Shown here: piece by piece, positions 52,140 to 64,000 of the stretch
How the letters are laid out: each line of letters starts with the position of its first letter
Numbering within the stretch: the stretch's first letter is position 1
Assembly (NCBI RefSeq): GCF_036320965.1
Contig: NC_092271.1
Coordinates: 13,228,596 to 13,292,595 of the forward strand
DNA: 64,000 nt
Reading direction: 5' to 3'
From: Panulirus ornatus
Taxonomy: Eukaryota; Arthropoda; Malacostraca; Decapoda; Palinuridae
Program-made: the position numbers and the translations under genes
The notes under the pieces: generated by a model
The model's input: only the letters and a program-made list of their open reading frames with translations
Database searches by the model: none
What the model was told of the DNA's origin: nothing

Positions 52140-54190
52140 ACGTCGCAAAAATGATGGTAAGTTCAGTTTGGTAGGTGGGCGTCAACTGCATCAGCGGAGT
52201 GATGGTCGTTTTTACTGGGACGCAGTGTGGCCTACCGTCTGGCCATTTGCAACGGAGGGATACTGAATGGTTTCAAACACATACTGTTCACAAGTGAGCA
52301 AAAATATATTTAATCCCGATAATGATATTAGTTGTCATGGCAGTCTAAAGCTACAACTGGAAAATAATAGTATGGCTTTTGTAGAAGTTAGTGGCAAATA
52401 TTCCATTGTGACAATTTTACCAGTGCTCAAGACCAGCAGTTGTTCACTATAATGGCCAGTGTGACAGACATGTATCTGCGTCTTAACGCCGAACAATGAT
52501 AACACCTGCTGAACACTTGAAGTGTAGGACAAATGTTATATTTCGTGAACGTTATGTAACAAATGGAACCTTTATTATGTGATGATGATACTTGAATACA
52601 TGACATTATAATCTGTAATATATTTCTAGCATGGTTTAACATTAGTCAGTGGGTGAGTCTTACATTTTGTTACTGTGCTTCCTCTCCAGTGTTTTATGTA
52701 AGGAACACTCATGTTGTAGTCTAATAAGGATGTATTAAGGTTATTTTGTACACATTTTTTTTTAAAGTTGTCCACTTGTGAAGTTTTTTTCTTTATACAT
52801 TTCTCGGTTATGGCAAGTGTAATTTTCCTAATCTGTCTTCATACGTTACATATACACGGAACAATGATATTCACCTACATATACGATTGCAACGTCACAG
52901 TAAAAAAAATTTGATTCTAATAAGTTTTAAGTTCATAGCTATGGAAATCTATTATTTACAAATTATCAGTGCAGTGCAGAACAACGAGTTCATCAGATGT
53001 ACCTACAGGTTGGCTGGATATAATATGATTTTAATTCAATTATCACTTTTTCCTCAGTTTCTTCTGTTCACAAGCTGTTCTTTATGTTCAGGTTTCAGTA
53101 ACACCGAAAGCATAGATGAGGCAGGGATTACCGTAAAAACACGTATCTCCGAACTAGAGTTTAAGATGTTACATAATTTACATAAGTAGCATCATTTAAG
53201 ATGCCTGGTGGCTATAAGCAGCTAAAAGAATACAGTTAGATTACAGCATAGGAGCCTTCCGTGTACCTCAGCCACTTCCTTAAGCACGACAGGATATGCA
53301 TAAACCCCTGAAGCTGCTTAGAACAGCAGTCATGATTTACCAATGATGAGCTCATTCCTCTAAAGTTAAAAGATAGTGCAGAGCAATGATAGAAGTGGCA
53401 GACCACACCGATTCATAGAAATGGTGATAGATGCAAGGTTCCCTTATGTTGTTACTAACTAACTCATCCTTTCGCTGATGTGATGCTTTTGTCTGCTGAC
53501 GCACTGCAGAGGACAAACAGTGGATTGAACCTAGTGAAACCAAACTGCAGGATTAGGATGGGGAAAGCAGACTAAGCGCGTGCGACCGTTCGTCACACAC
53601 AGGAAGTGAAACTGGATATTACCAAAGTAATTGACAGGATTGCGTAAAGATCGCCTCAGCATATAGTGAATTAGAAGCACAAGTGTGAGTAGCTTGAATC
53701 CCATTCAGCACTAACGCATCGCGCACAGTGAGTGCACGTAATACCCGTACCCAGCTAAAAGTTGCCAGTATGTCTTCAAGCAGTTGTTCAATGGCCTCGT
53801 CACAAGAGGTATGGAAAGCAGCAACCAAACACCAAACATGTGCCACGGGTCCAGTTCATAAGAAGTGAGACATACGCAAACAGCTCACGAGAGAAGTTGC
53901 AGAAATAACACCTGCAAAGAAAGAGTGGGTTAAACGACGTTACGGCGAATGGAAAGGGATGACAACGTTGAGACTAAAACTTAGTTTTATGCTATATTGA
54001 TATATGAAGCTTGACTAGAAAAGGATGATACAAAAAAGAAAAACCACAAGCAAAGAAACTTGTTACAAGATTTTTAGGAAGATACTTGAAAAAGGCGCCT
54101 CTTGAACAAGTGAAGAAGTAGTATTACTAACCTGGGAACTGACGAAGCATGTACGCCCAAGGGCCCACAAACGTTGCGGCATCGGCGGCC
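52140..54190. other. Spacer between receptors B and C, no gene recognised
   Basis: AT-rich sequence with short frames only. No repeat family from this window was identified. Confidence 0.45.
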
Positions 54191-54195
54191 GTGGC

Positions 54196-55929
54196 CACAG
54201 TTGCCAGCATAGCGCTTTTGGAGCTAGATCTAGCGCCTAAATTTCGTATTTAGAGCCTTAGCGCGTTTTTGGACGCTTTTTATTATCATTTAGCGCCAAA
54301 TTTAGTGTTATTTCAGGATATGAGGAAATTCAAGCATTAATCAAAATATGTTAATGTGACTTAGGAAGTTTAATCGAAACCTATCATAATAACAAGGAAA
54401 ACAATACAAGTATTGCACGTAATTCATTTTCATCCAAATGAATATGCTCGATTTTTTTTTTTGCTCAGGTTCAGTTCGGGTGTATTCTTTGATGACAGGT
54501 GTTGACAGTGGAGTGTATGCTAAACTCAAGTCAGAAGTTCCTCATCTGATCCTGATCAAGTGTGTGTCATACTCCACAGCAGCTGTCTCATGCTGCAGCA
54601 GAGTGTCTCCCCAGGAACCTGGATTTTGTGATGAGATAGGCCTATGATTAGTTCTTCCACTCTGCCATTCGCCAAGCAAGGTACAAGGAGACTTTTTCTT
54701 TGATTAATGATGGTCAAGCCCGTCGAAATAAATACAGCTAAGCCAGACTCGATGGCTGTCAATTGAATCATCAATTGTCACAATACTGCAGCGGTGGGTT
54801 GAACTTAAAACTCACTTTGAAATGGCAAGAAATGGTGAAAGGTGTTACACAGCTCACATCCTCTATGACATGTTTTGTGACACGAAAGACTCTACCTTCC
54901 TGATATTCCTGAAGCATATTCTTGGAGAAGTTCAGCGTGTAAATGAGAAATTTGAAGCAGAGGTGTAGGATCCAACCAAACTGCTAAGTGATCTTATTCA
55001 ACTTAATGATTTCATAAATTCTAAGGTCCTCATCCCAGACAGAAAATTAAAGGAAGAAAGTTCAGCAAAGAACTACTTACACCCACATCCGTATTTGGGA
55101 GAAGGCCCAATGCAAGTTTGATGATGAAAAGGATATTCGAGGAAGATACATACAGTTTGTAGTGGAGTTGGTGAAAAAACTTTGTCAACGTTTGCCAGAC
55201 TATGTCCAAATGTTACAATCAGTGTCACCACTGAGTGCAAGTGAATGCCTGCAACCCATAAAGCCTGGAAGACTGGAATTAGCAAAGATGTTTACTGGTA
55301 ACGGAGAAATTTTCACACGCATTGAATTCCAATGGAGGAAGCTTCATCATGTACTGTGGAAACAGAATACTGGCACCCTTGCACTCTGGGCTGAAATAGC
55401 CTCGTCCAGGGATGCAACAGGAGAAAATCCCTTCAGTGACCTCTCTGAGTTGGCTTTGCCTGTGTTGACATTGCCTCACTCCAACGCTGATGTAGAGCCT
55501 ATCTTTAGTCATGTGAACATTGTGAAGCCAAAGCTTCGAAACAGACTGAGCATTAAAAGTTTAAATGCAATACTATCAAGTATGGGCTAAAGAAATGGAA
55601 ACTGCTGTTATGATTAAGGAAGTACTGAAAAACTCTGAGTCATTGAAACCATATGAATCATCGCAACCACAACCAGGACCCTCATAGACCATTACAACCC
55701 CAGGATAGAGGACGAAGGGATTGCGGATTGGGAAATAGCAGATCTGGAATAATGGTATGCGTTTTAGTGTTAAAGTGGTCAGTCGTACCTGTTATTGATA
55801 ACCTGGCATGTCAAAGAGCAGAAATAATTCTAAGAACACGTTTTTGCTGTCATTTGAGTGTTTAACACTCTCTTAGCGCTTTTCTGGAATGAATCTAGCG
55901 CCATCAGAAAGTTTGAGTTGGCAACTCTG
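54196..55929 (+). mobile_element. hAT transposon copy with both ends, inactive
   Basis: The left end CACAGTTGCCAGCATAGCGC and right end GCGCCA...GAGTTGGCAACTCTG are imperfect inverted repeats. Both ends carry TAGCGC subterminal motifs. Internal coding shows hAT transposase remnants; the last 142 codons (55162-55590) include the dimerisation motif LPHSNADVEPIFSHV. A TAG stop at about 54967 and frame breaks disable it. A target duplication is not clear. It lies about 260 bases upstream of receptor C. Confidence 0.75.
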
Positions 55930-56187
55930 GGCCGCGACGTCGCCTGTGTCAGTACACTCCCAGCCATGAACGGTTGAAGTTAATCGGACAACCTCCAGTA
56001 CGACGCTCGGCAATGTTAGAGTTTTTCTCTTTTCTTGGAAAAAGACTGAAAATATAAGCAACTATATCAACGTCTCGTACTTTGATATCATTCTGCTAAA
56101 AATATCGACGCGCGAAGTTGGGAAGTGCACAAGTAATTCTCTTAGTGTTTGTGTGATTACTCGACGTTGGTATAAAACAGGAAAAAT

Positions 56188-56775
56188 ATGGAAAACTGCA
56201 CTGATGACAGCTGCAGAAACTGCTCATATCTGACTGGCTCAAACAATACTTCCCCACATCTTTTGCGGTACGCCATCGTTCACTGCTGCAGCATTCTTGT
56301 CTTCGGTGCCATTTGTAAGTTCTCACTCATCACAGCGATCATTAGGAAAGCAAGTGTCATGTCATTTTCAATCCCCAAATAGGATTCTCTTCCACACAAG
56401 CACCGCCAAACATTGTACAAAAGGAATTAGCATGCCTCGTATTTTTTTCTCCCTCACAAACCATTTACCAATCGCATTTCGTCGATGTTTCCCATATTAA
56501 CTCTCTACACGGTCTCAGAATTGGGAAAGCGCCTGGTGTGTACACTGAAGAAAACCAATGGTAAATGTGTCATGTTGATTGGTTATAAACCCACTGGTGA
56601 GGGGTCGTGACATGTAGCAGAAAAATCTCCACCGGTTGCCTTTCATGGCTCACAGGCTTTTCAAGGTGGACCCCAGTGTAAAGTATCATTAAATTTTCTG
56701 ATTTAAAAGTAAATTCAGTGTCTTAGTCAAACGTAGCTGAGCGTTGCCAGAATTACATATATTTGTATATATATT

Positions 56776-56860
<85 letters not shown>

Positions 56861-57280
56861 CGTCTCCCGCGTTTAGCGAGGTAGCGCAATGAAAGACAAA
56901 AGAATGGCCCATCCCAACCACATACACATGTATATACATAAACGCCCACAAATGCACATATACATACATATACATTTCAACGTATACATACATCCGCATA
57001 CACAGACATGAATATATACACATGTACATATTCTTACTGCCTTCATCCTCCTATTACCACCCCGCAACACACGAACTAGCATCCCCCACCTCCCCCCCGT
57101 CCAGCGAGACAGCGCCAGGAACAGACAAAACAAAGGCCACATTCGTTCACAGTCTCTAGCTGTCATGTGTAATGCACCGAAAGCAGAGCTCCCTTCCCAC
57201 ATCCAGGCCCCACAAACTTTCCATGGTTTACCCCAGACACTTCACATGCCCTGGTTCAATCCATTGACAACACCCCGGTA

Positions 57281-57349
<69 letters not shown>

Positions 57350-59504
57350 TATTTATTTATTTTGCTTTGTCGCTGTCTCCCGCGTTTGCGAGGTAGCGCA
57401 AGGAAACAGACGAAAGAAATGGCCCAACCCACCCCCATACACATGTATATACATACACGTCCACACACGCAAATATACATACCTATACATCTCAATGTAC
57501 ACATATATATACACACACAGACACATACATATATACCCATGCACACAATTCACACTCTGCCTTTATTCATTCCCATCGCCACTCGCCACACATGGAATAC
57601 CATCCCTCTCCCCCCTCATGTGTGCGAGGTAGCGCTAGGAAAAGACAACAAAGGCCCCATTCGTTCACACTCAGTCTCGAGCTGTCATGTATAATGCACC
57701 AACACCACAGCTCCCTTTCCACATCCAGGCCCCACACAACTTTCCATGGTTTACCTCAGACGCTTCACATGCCCTGGTTCAATCCATTGACAGCACGTCA
57801 ACCCCGGTATACCACATCGCTCCAATTCACTCTATTCCTTGCACGCCTTTCTTCCCCCTGCATGTTCAGGCCCCGATCACTCAAAATCTTTTTCACTTCC
57901 TCTTTCCACCTCCAATTTGGTCTCCCTCTTGTCCTTGTTCCCTCCACCTCTGACACATATATCCTCTTTGTCAATCTTTCCTCACTCATTCTCTCTATGT
58001 CACCAAACCATTTCAAAACACCTTCTTCTGCTCTCTCAACCACACTTTTTATTACCACACATCTCTCTTGCCCTTTCATTACTTACACGATCAAACCACC
58101 TCACGCCACATATAGTCCTCAAACATCTCATTTCCAGCACATCCACCTTCTTCCGCACAACTCTATAGCCCACGTCTCGCAACCGTATAACATTGTTGGA
58201 ACCACTATTCCTTCAAACATACCCATTTTTGCTTTCCAAGATAACGTTCTCGATTTCCACACATTTTTCAACGCTCCCAGAACTTTCATCCCCTCCCCCA
58301 CCCTATTCACTTCCGCTTCCATGGTTCCATCCGCTGCCAAATCCACTCCCAGATATCTAAAACACTTCACTTCCTCCAGTTTTTCTCCATTCAAACTTAC
58401 CTCCCAATTGACTTGTCCCTTAACCCTACTGTACCTAATGACCTTGCTCTTATTCACATTTACTCTCACCTTTCTTCTTTCACACACCTTACCAAACTCA
58501 GTCACCAGCTTCTGCAGTTTCTCACATGAATCAGCCAACGGCGCTGTATCATCAGCGAACAACAACTGACTCACTTCCCAAGCTCTCTCATCCACAACAG
58601 ACTGCATACTTTCCCCTCTTTCCAAAACTCTTGCATTCACCTCCCTAACAACCCCATCCATAAACAAATTAAACAACCATGGAGACATCACACACCTCTG
58701 CCGCAAACCTACATTCACTGAGAACCAATCACTTTCCTCTCTTCCTACACGTACACATGCCTTACGTCCTCGATAAAAACTTTTCACTGCTTCTAACAAC
58801 TTGCCTTCCACACCATATATTCTTAATACCTTCCACAGAGCATCTCTATCAACTCTATCATATGCCTTCTCCAGATCCACAAATGCTATATACAAATCCA
58901 TTTGCTTTTCTAAGTATTTCTCACATACATTCTTCAAAGCAAACACCTGATCAACACATCCTCTACCACTCCTGAAACCACACTTCTCTTCCCCAATCTG
59001 ATGCTCTGTACATACCTTCACCCTCTCAATCAATACCCTCCCATATAATTTCCCTGGAATACTCAACAAACTTATACCTCTGTAATTTGAGCACTCACAT
59101 TTATCCCCTTTGCCTTTGTACAATGGCACTATGCAAGCATTCCGCCAGTCCTCAGGTACCTCACCATGAGTTATACATAATTAGATATCCTTACCAACCA
59201 GTCAACATCACAGTCACCCCCTTTTTAAATAGATTCCACTGCAGTACCATCTAAACCCACTGCCTTGCCGGCTTTCATCTTTCATCTTTCATGTCTCAGT
59301 GATGCGTGTGATCAAGTATTTGCTGATAACCACGAGGAAATTGAAACATTATAAGTTCCTAAATGCACTTTCGTGTAATGATCACATCGTCCTGGGTGAT
59401 GCAAGCATGAGATAGAAGACGTAGAACAGTCAGCTGATGTACAAGGAGGAGACGTAGCTGACACTTGATTACCAATGGCGTCTTAGCTACGTCTTCGCGA
59501 TTAA

Positions 59505-59579
<75 letters not shown>

Positions 59580-59675
59580 CATGTGTATGGGGGTGGGTTG
59601 GGCCATTTCTTTCGTCTGTTTCCTTGCGCTACCTCGCAAACGCGGGAGACAGCGACAAAGCAAAAAAAAAAAAAA

Positions 59676-59753
<78 letters not shown>

Positions 59754-62700
59754 AGAGTACTACCCACACATTCCCTGCGTGTTGTAGTAGGCGACTAAAA
59801 GGAGTGGAATCTTCCCATCCTGTTTTATTTTCCTAAAGAAGGGAAGTGAAGGGGGCCAAGTGAGGAGTTTTCCCTCTGGGGCTGAATGATCCGTTCTTGA
59901 CGCTAGCTTGCTCAGGCGGGAAATGGCGATTTTTTTTATATTATTTGAGAGAGAGAGAGGGGGGGGGGGGGGTAGGGCTTGTTTGCAACAAAAAAATGAA
60001 GGACAAAACAAAAAAGTAAATATAATTTCAGCTGTGCAAGCCGGGTCAGTGACAAACTACTGTGGCATTAATAAGCAAATGCTCCTTTTCCTCCTTTTTT
60101 AGCTGCGCTAATGAACGTCCCTTCCAAACTTAAAACCTGACTGAACTCATCATTAACAATACATTGTTTTTACTGTTGGACGGGCATTGGTCATCCTTAC
60201 GGTGGAATAGTAGGAAACAATTCGTAAACATAGATCGACATTAATATGCATGTGTATTTCAAGAGGTAAATAAGCAAATGGTTTTTCACACTGTATTTTT
60301 CCGTAGATTCAGTGTTATGTTTCACAAGTGGTGCAAGTTATGTTTCACAAGTGGTGCACGTTGTTTCACAAGTGGTGCGAGTTATCTTTCACAAGTGGTG
60401 CAAGTTATGTTTCACAAGTGGTGCACGTTGTTTCACGAGTGGTGCGAGTTATCTTTCACAAGTGGTGCAGGTTGTTTCACAAGTGGTGAGAGTTATTTTT
60501 CACAAGTGGTGTGCGTTGTTTCACGAGTGGTGCGAGTTATCTTTCACAAGTGGTGCAGGTTGTTTCACAAGTGGTGAGAGTTATTTTTCACAAGTGGTGT
60601 GCGTTGTTCCACAAGTGGTGCGCGTTATGTTTCACAAGTGGTGCACGTTGTTTCACAAGTGGTGCGAGTTATCTTTCACAAGTGATGTGCATTGTTTCAC
60701 AAGTAGTGCACGTTATGTTTCACAAGTGGTGCACGTTATGTTTCACAAGTAGTGCACGTTATGTTTCGCAAGTGGTGCACGATGTTTCTCAAGTGGTGCG
60801 AGTTGTTTCACAAGTGGTGCAAGTTGTTTCACAAGTGGTGCAAGTTATCTTTCACAAGTGGTGCAAGCTGTTGCACAAATGGTGCGAATTATCTTTCACA
60901 AGTGGTGCACGTTGTTTCAAAAGTGGTGCGTGTTGTTTCACAAGTGGTGCGCGTTGTTTCATAAGTGTTGCGCGTTATGTTTTTCAAGTGGTCCACGTTA
61001 GTTTTACAAGTGGTGCGAGTTATGTTTCGCAAGTGGTGTGCGTTATGTTTCTCAAGTGGTACGAGCTATGTTTCACAAGTGGTTCGCGTTATGTTTCTCA
61101 AGTGGTGCGAGTTATGTTTCTTAAGTGGTGCGCGTTATGTTTCTCATGTGGTGCGAGTTATGTTTCACAAGTGCTGTGCGTTGTTTCACAAGTGGTGCGC
61201 GTTGTTTCACAAGTGGTGGGAGTTATGTTTCAAAAGTGGTGCGCGTTATGTTTCACAAGTGGTGCGCGTTATGTTTCACAAGTGGTGCGAGTTATGTTTC
61301 ACACGTGGTGCGAGTTATGGTTCACAAGTGGTGCGAGTTATGGTTCACAAGTGGTGCGAGTTATGTTTCACAAGTGGTGCGAGTTATGTTTCACTAGTGG
61401 TGCGAGTTATGGTTCACAAGTGGTGCGCGTTATATTTCACAAGTGGTGCGAGTTATGTTTCGCAAGTGGTGCGAGTTATGTTTCACTAGTGGTGCGAGTT
61501 ATGTTTCACTAGTGGTGCGAGTTATGTTTCACAAGTGGTGCGAGTTATATTTCGTATTACAGAGGTACGTATTACACTACCGGAACATTTATCTCGTCCA
61601 CAGGATGTTAGGACTTGATATCTCTTTCCAGTTGGAGCGCCTGTCTTTACTGGAGCATCCATAGTACATGATTTACCAGAAAACGTTTTATCCTGAAGAA
61701 CCAGGAACAACTGGTTCTCCTAAGGTACTGAAAGGGCACATATAACAACACCAGGGGTAGATATTTTACACATCACCAGGGGTAGATATTTTACACATCA
61801 CCAGGGGTAAATATTTCACACATCACCAGGGGTAAATATTTTACACATCACCAGGGGTAAATATTTTACACATCACCAGGGGTAAATATTTCACACATCA
61901 CCAGGGGTAAATATTTTACACATCACCAGGGGTAAATATTTTACACATCACCAGGGGTAAATATTTTACACATCACCAGGGGTAAATATTTTACACATCA
62001 CCAGGAAGGACCTTATATCACCCCCTAGAAATCAACGATACAAAAAAGACACATTAGATTGCATATTTCACATTATATAGAACATCATACATACTCATCA
62101 CTCGAAGAATTTGTAAGCATTGTTACTTACAAGGGTGGTGTCGGGGCTTTATGCTGTTTCGTGATAATCTTAGTCGGTATCAAAATACTGTAGTGGTCGA
62201 CAGTTGAGATTGGCCAGTGTGTTGCAGGTAATGTGGTGGCGTTGTGGTGCGTCTTCACTTGCACGAAGACTCGGCCGGGAGTGAAGATCCTTCTGTGTAG
62301 TATGCTGGCCACCACTCTCATCATGTGCTTGACAACTATGCCACTTGGGATTGAGATCGTCCTCTCCGAGCTACTGTGTGACCCAACCAGGATGTCGATC
62401 GATGTTCTGATTGGCCTCACACTACTGTATACCATTATGGTGCAGATGGAACTGTTCTACATTGCTGCTCTGGCATTATTAAGGTAAGAATTAGAAGACG
62501 TCTTTTGCCTTGTGGAATATGCTATCTCAGTGTGTTACTGTATTTATTGTGCAAGTAGCTGCTTACACTTCTTGGCTAATCGAAAGCAGAAAAAAAATGA
62601 AACTTGTGCTTTATTGTGCCCTCTTTAGCCGCCGTTTTCAAATGAAGAATGAAGTGATCAAATATTAGCACTAATCAACTGTTCAATTTTTTGACATGGC

Positions 62701-63358
62701 CTTCCCCACGTTCCCATGACATTCACCTCGCATACCAATTTCTGTGACTTTGACGAGAAACGACATGGAATATATTTATAAGGAAGAGAGTAGACTTACT
62801 TTCCATAAGTACCGTAAGTGCGTGTAGAATTTTAAGCAAAAGTTATAAGTAGGCTTCAGCGCAGAGTTAGCTACCTTTTGCTTCGCTCTTACCGTACCTG
62901 GTTGTAGATACATCGTCCTACATGAGATTCGGTAGAATCTGTATTACTGTAAGTTGTTTATCGTGATATACAACAGTACTTTAATGAACTGTTTTATATG
63001 TTCATGTATTGTGGTTCCACCGGCTAGTAACACCGTGAATATGACGGGGTAGGTCACATCTGCGCAGCAAAGACACGACTCAAACCCAACTGGATTATAT
63101 ATCATATCCCTGATACTTCACACTCACCACAATCTACTTTGCCCAGAGACTCCATATCCCGGACTGGTAGTCGTATTTTGTTTCATATTATTATGTTGAC
63201 GGATTTTACCTTTAGATTTACGTGTCTCATCATATATCTTGTACATATTTATCTGCAGAGCGATAGCGGTGTGGTGCCCACAGAGACACACAGTTGAGGT
63301 GCGGGTGTCCGTGGCTATTGTCGTCTCCATCTGCATCTACTCTATAGCAACAACTTTG
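56188..63358 (+). CDS. Orphan seven-transmembrane receptor C, paralogue; 3-prime exons outside the window
   Basis: Exons 56188-56314, 62228-62483 and 63259-63358 are visible (phases 1, 2, 0) and encode the first 161 residues, to the end of TM4. The tail carries sequons NCT, NCS and NNT and four Cys. Cys-Asn spans the first junction, as in B. TM2 reads [15 protein letters not shown], loop 1 has LLCDPTR, TM3 ends [11 protein letters not shown], and exon 3 is again 100 bases. Exons for TM5-TM7 (expected lengths about 138 and 430 bases) are not within the remaining 640 bases, which contain a LINE fragment. Intron 1 is about 5.9 kb and is packed with tandem repeats. Confidence 0.8.
56771..57344 (-). 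mobile_element. LINE 3-prime fragment between TA tracts
   Basis: TA at 56771-56832 and GT to about 56858, then the reverse-complement UTR from the GCGGGAGACGG tail to the VVNGLNQG coding end at about 57280, then TA at 57283-57344. Confidence 0.7.
57361..59285 (-). mobile_element. LINE copy, RT to 3-prime end, with frame breaks
   Basis: RT coding from about 59285 ([54 protein letters not shown]) to 57798. Breaks lie near 58128 and 58050, and [10 protein letters not shown] replaces [10 protein letters not shown]. The long UTR ends at the tail at 57361. In intron 1 of receptor C. Confidence 0.8.
59286..59500 (-). mobile_element. Degenerate Penelope-like terminus
   Basis: Contains CACTTTCGTGTAATGATCAC and GACGTAGCT..AGCTACGTC. 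The hammerhead core is disrupted (CAGGACGA instead of CTGACGA). Confidence 0.6.
59504..59750. repeat. Two TA tracts around a LINE tail
   Basis: TA at 59504-59572 and 59680-59750. Between them lies the LINE UTR end (59572-59665). Confidence 0.85.
59752..59938 (+). mobile_element. Diverged SINE copy
   Basis: Recognisable by GTAGTAGGCGACTAAAAGGA, AAGGGGGCCAAGTGAGGA and GGCGGGAAATGGCGA. The most mutated of the copies. Confidence 0.6.
60305..61555 (+). repeat. Minisatellite of 21- and 23-base units
   Basis: About 55 copies of GTTTCACAAGTGGTGCGAGT and variants; units of 21 bases dominate the left part and 23 bases the right part. Long frames cross it because units contain no stop in any plus frame. 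In intron 1 of receptor C. Confidence 0.9.
61745..62005 (+). repeat. 25-base minisatellite
   Basis: About ten near-identical units of ACACATCACCAGGGGTAAAT plus ATTTT, just upstream of exon 2 of receptor C (62228). Confidence 0.9.
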
Positions 63359-63599
63359 GTGAGTCGTGCAGGCGGATCTATTGTGGCCTGACTGCTGCCT
63401 TACCGGCGTACAAGTGGTCTAGGCTTCGTATGATGAAATGTACATGATTAAGACCCTGGTACTTCTCCCGGCCACTTGTAGTTACTGTTCTGTATAGATT
63501 TGCCTTTCCTTTGGCGGCCAGTTGAAAGCAATCATGACAGCAAACATCTTTTTTGGCTATGACTTTTAAGATTGAATAACGACTGGTGATGGTTGTAGT

Positions 63600-64000
63600 G
63601 AAAGAGAAGAGAGAGGCATTTGGGCGATTTTTTTTTTTGCAGAGAAATAGTGCAAATGACTAGGAAATGTATAAAAGAAAGAGGCAGGAGGTCAAGAGAA
63701 AGATGCAAGAGGTGAAATAGAGGGCAGATGAGAGTTGGGGTGAGAGAGTATCATTAAATTTTAGGGAGAATAAAAAGATGTATAGGAAGGATGTAAATAA
63801 AGTGCGTAAAACAAGAGAACAAATGGGAACCTCAGTGAAGGGGGCTAATGGGGAGGTAATAACTAGTAGTGGTGATGTGAGAAGATGGAGTGAGTATTTT
63901 GAAGGTTTGTTGAATGTGTAAGATGATAGAATGGCAGATATAGGGTGTTTTGGTCGAGATGGTGTGCGAAGTGAGAGGGTTAGGGAAACTGATTTGACAA
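63600..64000 (+). mobile_element. LINE fragment running off the window
   Basis: Matches the endonuclease-RT linker of the family ([15 protein letters not shown], [20 protein letters not shown]). One stop (TAA at about 63919) interrupts it. In the intron after exon 3 of receptor C, sense orientation. Confidence 0.8.

Noticed and set aside
56171..56177. TATAAAA as a TATA box for receptor C
   Set aside because: Only 11 bases before the ATG, so a start site 25-30 bases downstream would lie inside the coding region.
43385..56314. A single 11 kb tandem duplication carrying hAT plus receptor exon 1
   Set aside because: Sequence between the hAT 3-prime end and each receptor start does not align by eye, so separate hAT insertions are more likely.
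60511..61512. 333-codon frame with repeated FTSGASY and FHKWC peptides
   Set aside because: The 21/23-base repeat is open in every plus frame and the unit length is not a multiple of three, so no single frame is maintained.
61745..62005. CRISPR-like regular repeats
   Set aside because: Units are contiguous with no variable spacers, there are no cas genes, and the genome is eukaryotic.

Overview
The window looks like part of a repeat-rich arthropod nuclear genome, most likely a decapod crustacean. Genes are split into short exons with conserved splice phases and kilobase-scale introns. TA dinucleotide tracts are extremely abundant, and non-LTR retrotransposons, SINEs, Penelope-like elements and hAT transposons fill introns and spacers. 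There is no sign of bacterial operons, Shine-Dalgarno sites, CRISPR or rRNA. The decapod assignment rests on the style of the repeats and is an inference.

Layout. (1) Positions 424-6293, minus strand: a complete five-exon mu-class glutathione S-transferase of 217 residues, assembled by hand from splice sites. (2) Positions 9755-19894 (possibly to 20245), minus strand: a multi-exon gene for a type II membrane protein. It has one N-terminal membrane segment, a Ser/Thr/Pro-rich stalk and a C-terminal domain resembling the type 1 periplasmic-binding (LivJ/ANF-receptor) fold. The last exon carries a one-base frameshift, and a decayed copy of one exon lies in an intron. (3) Positions 20565-28890: repeats, including a Penelope-like element with a hammerhead-ribozyme-like end, and no recognisable gene. 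(4) Positions 28895-64000, plus strand: a tandem array of three related seven-transmembrane receptors (28895-38276, 45048-51578, and 56188 to beyond the window), sharing exon sizes and splice phases 1-2-0-0. They are class A-like but lack several hallmark residues, and I cannot assign them to a known ligand class.

Mobile elements. One non-LTR retrotransposon family (APE-type endonuclease plus reverse transcriptase, RTE-like) supplies at least 16 fragments and one near full-length copy. A SINE of about 250 bp, present at least 12 times, shares a 3-prime core with that LINE, which suggests the LINE mobilises it. Both are usually bordered by (TA)n. Two hAT copies, four to five Penelope ends, a tRNA-like palindrome and four tandem-repeat arrays are also present.

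The GST would act in cytosolic detoxification. The other two loci are membrane proteins with ligand-binding or receptor architecture. Nothing in the sequence shows that the three loci work together. All exon structures were inferred by eye from splice consensus, phase and protein-family expectation, without transcript data.
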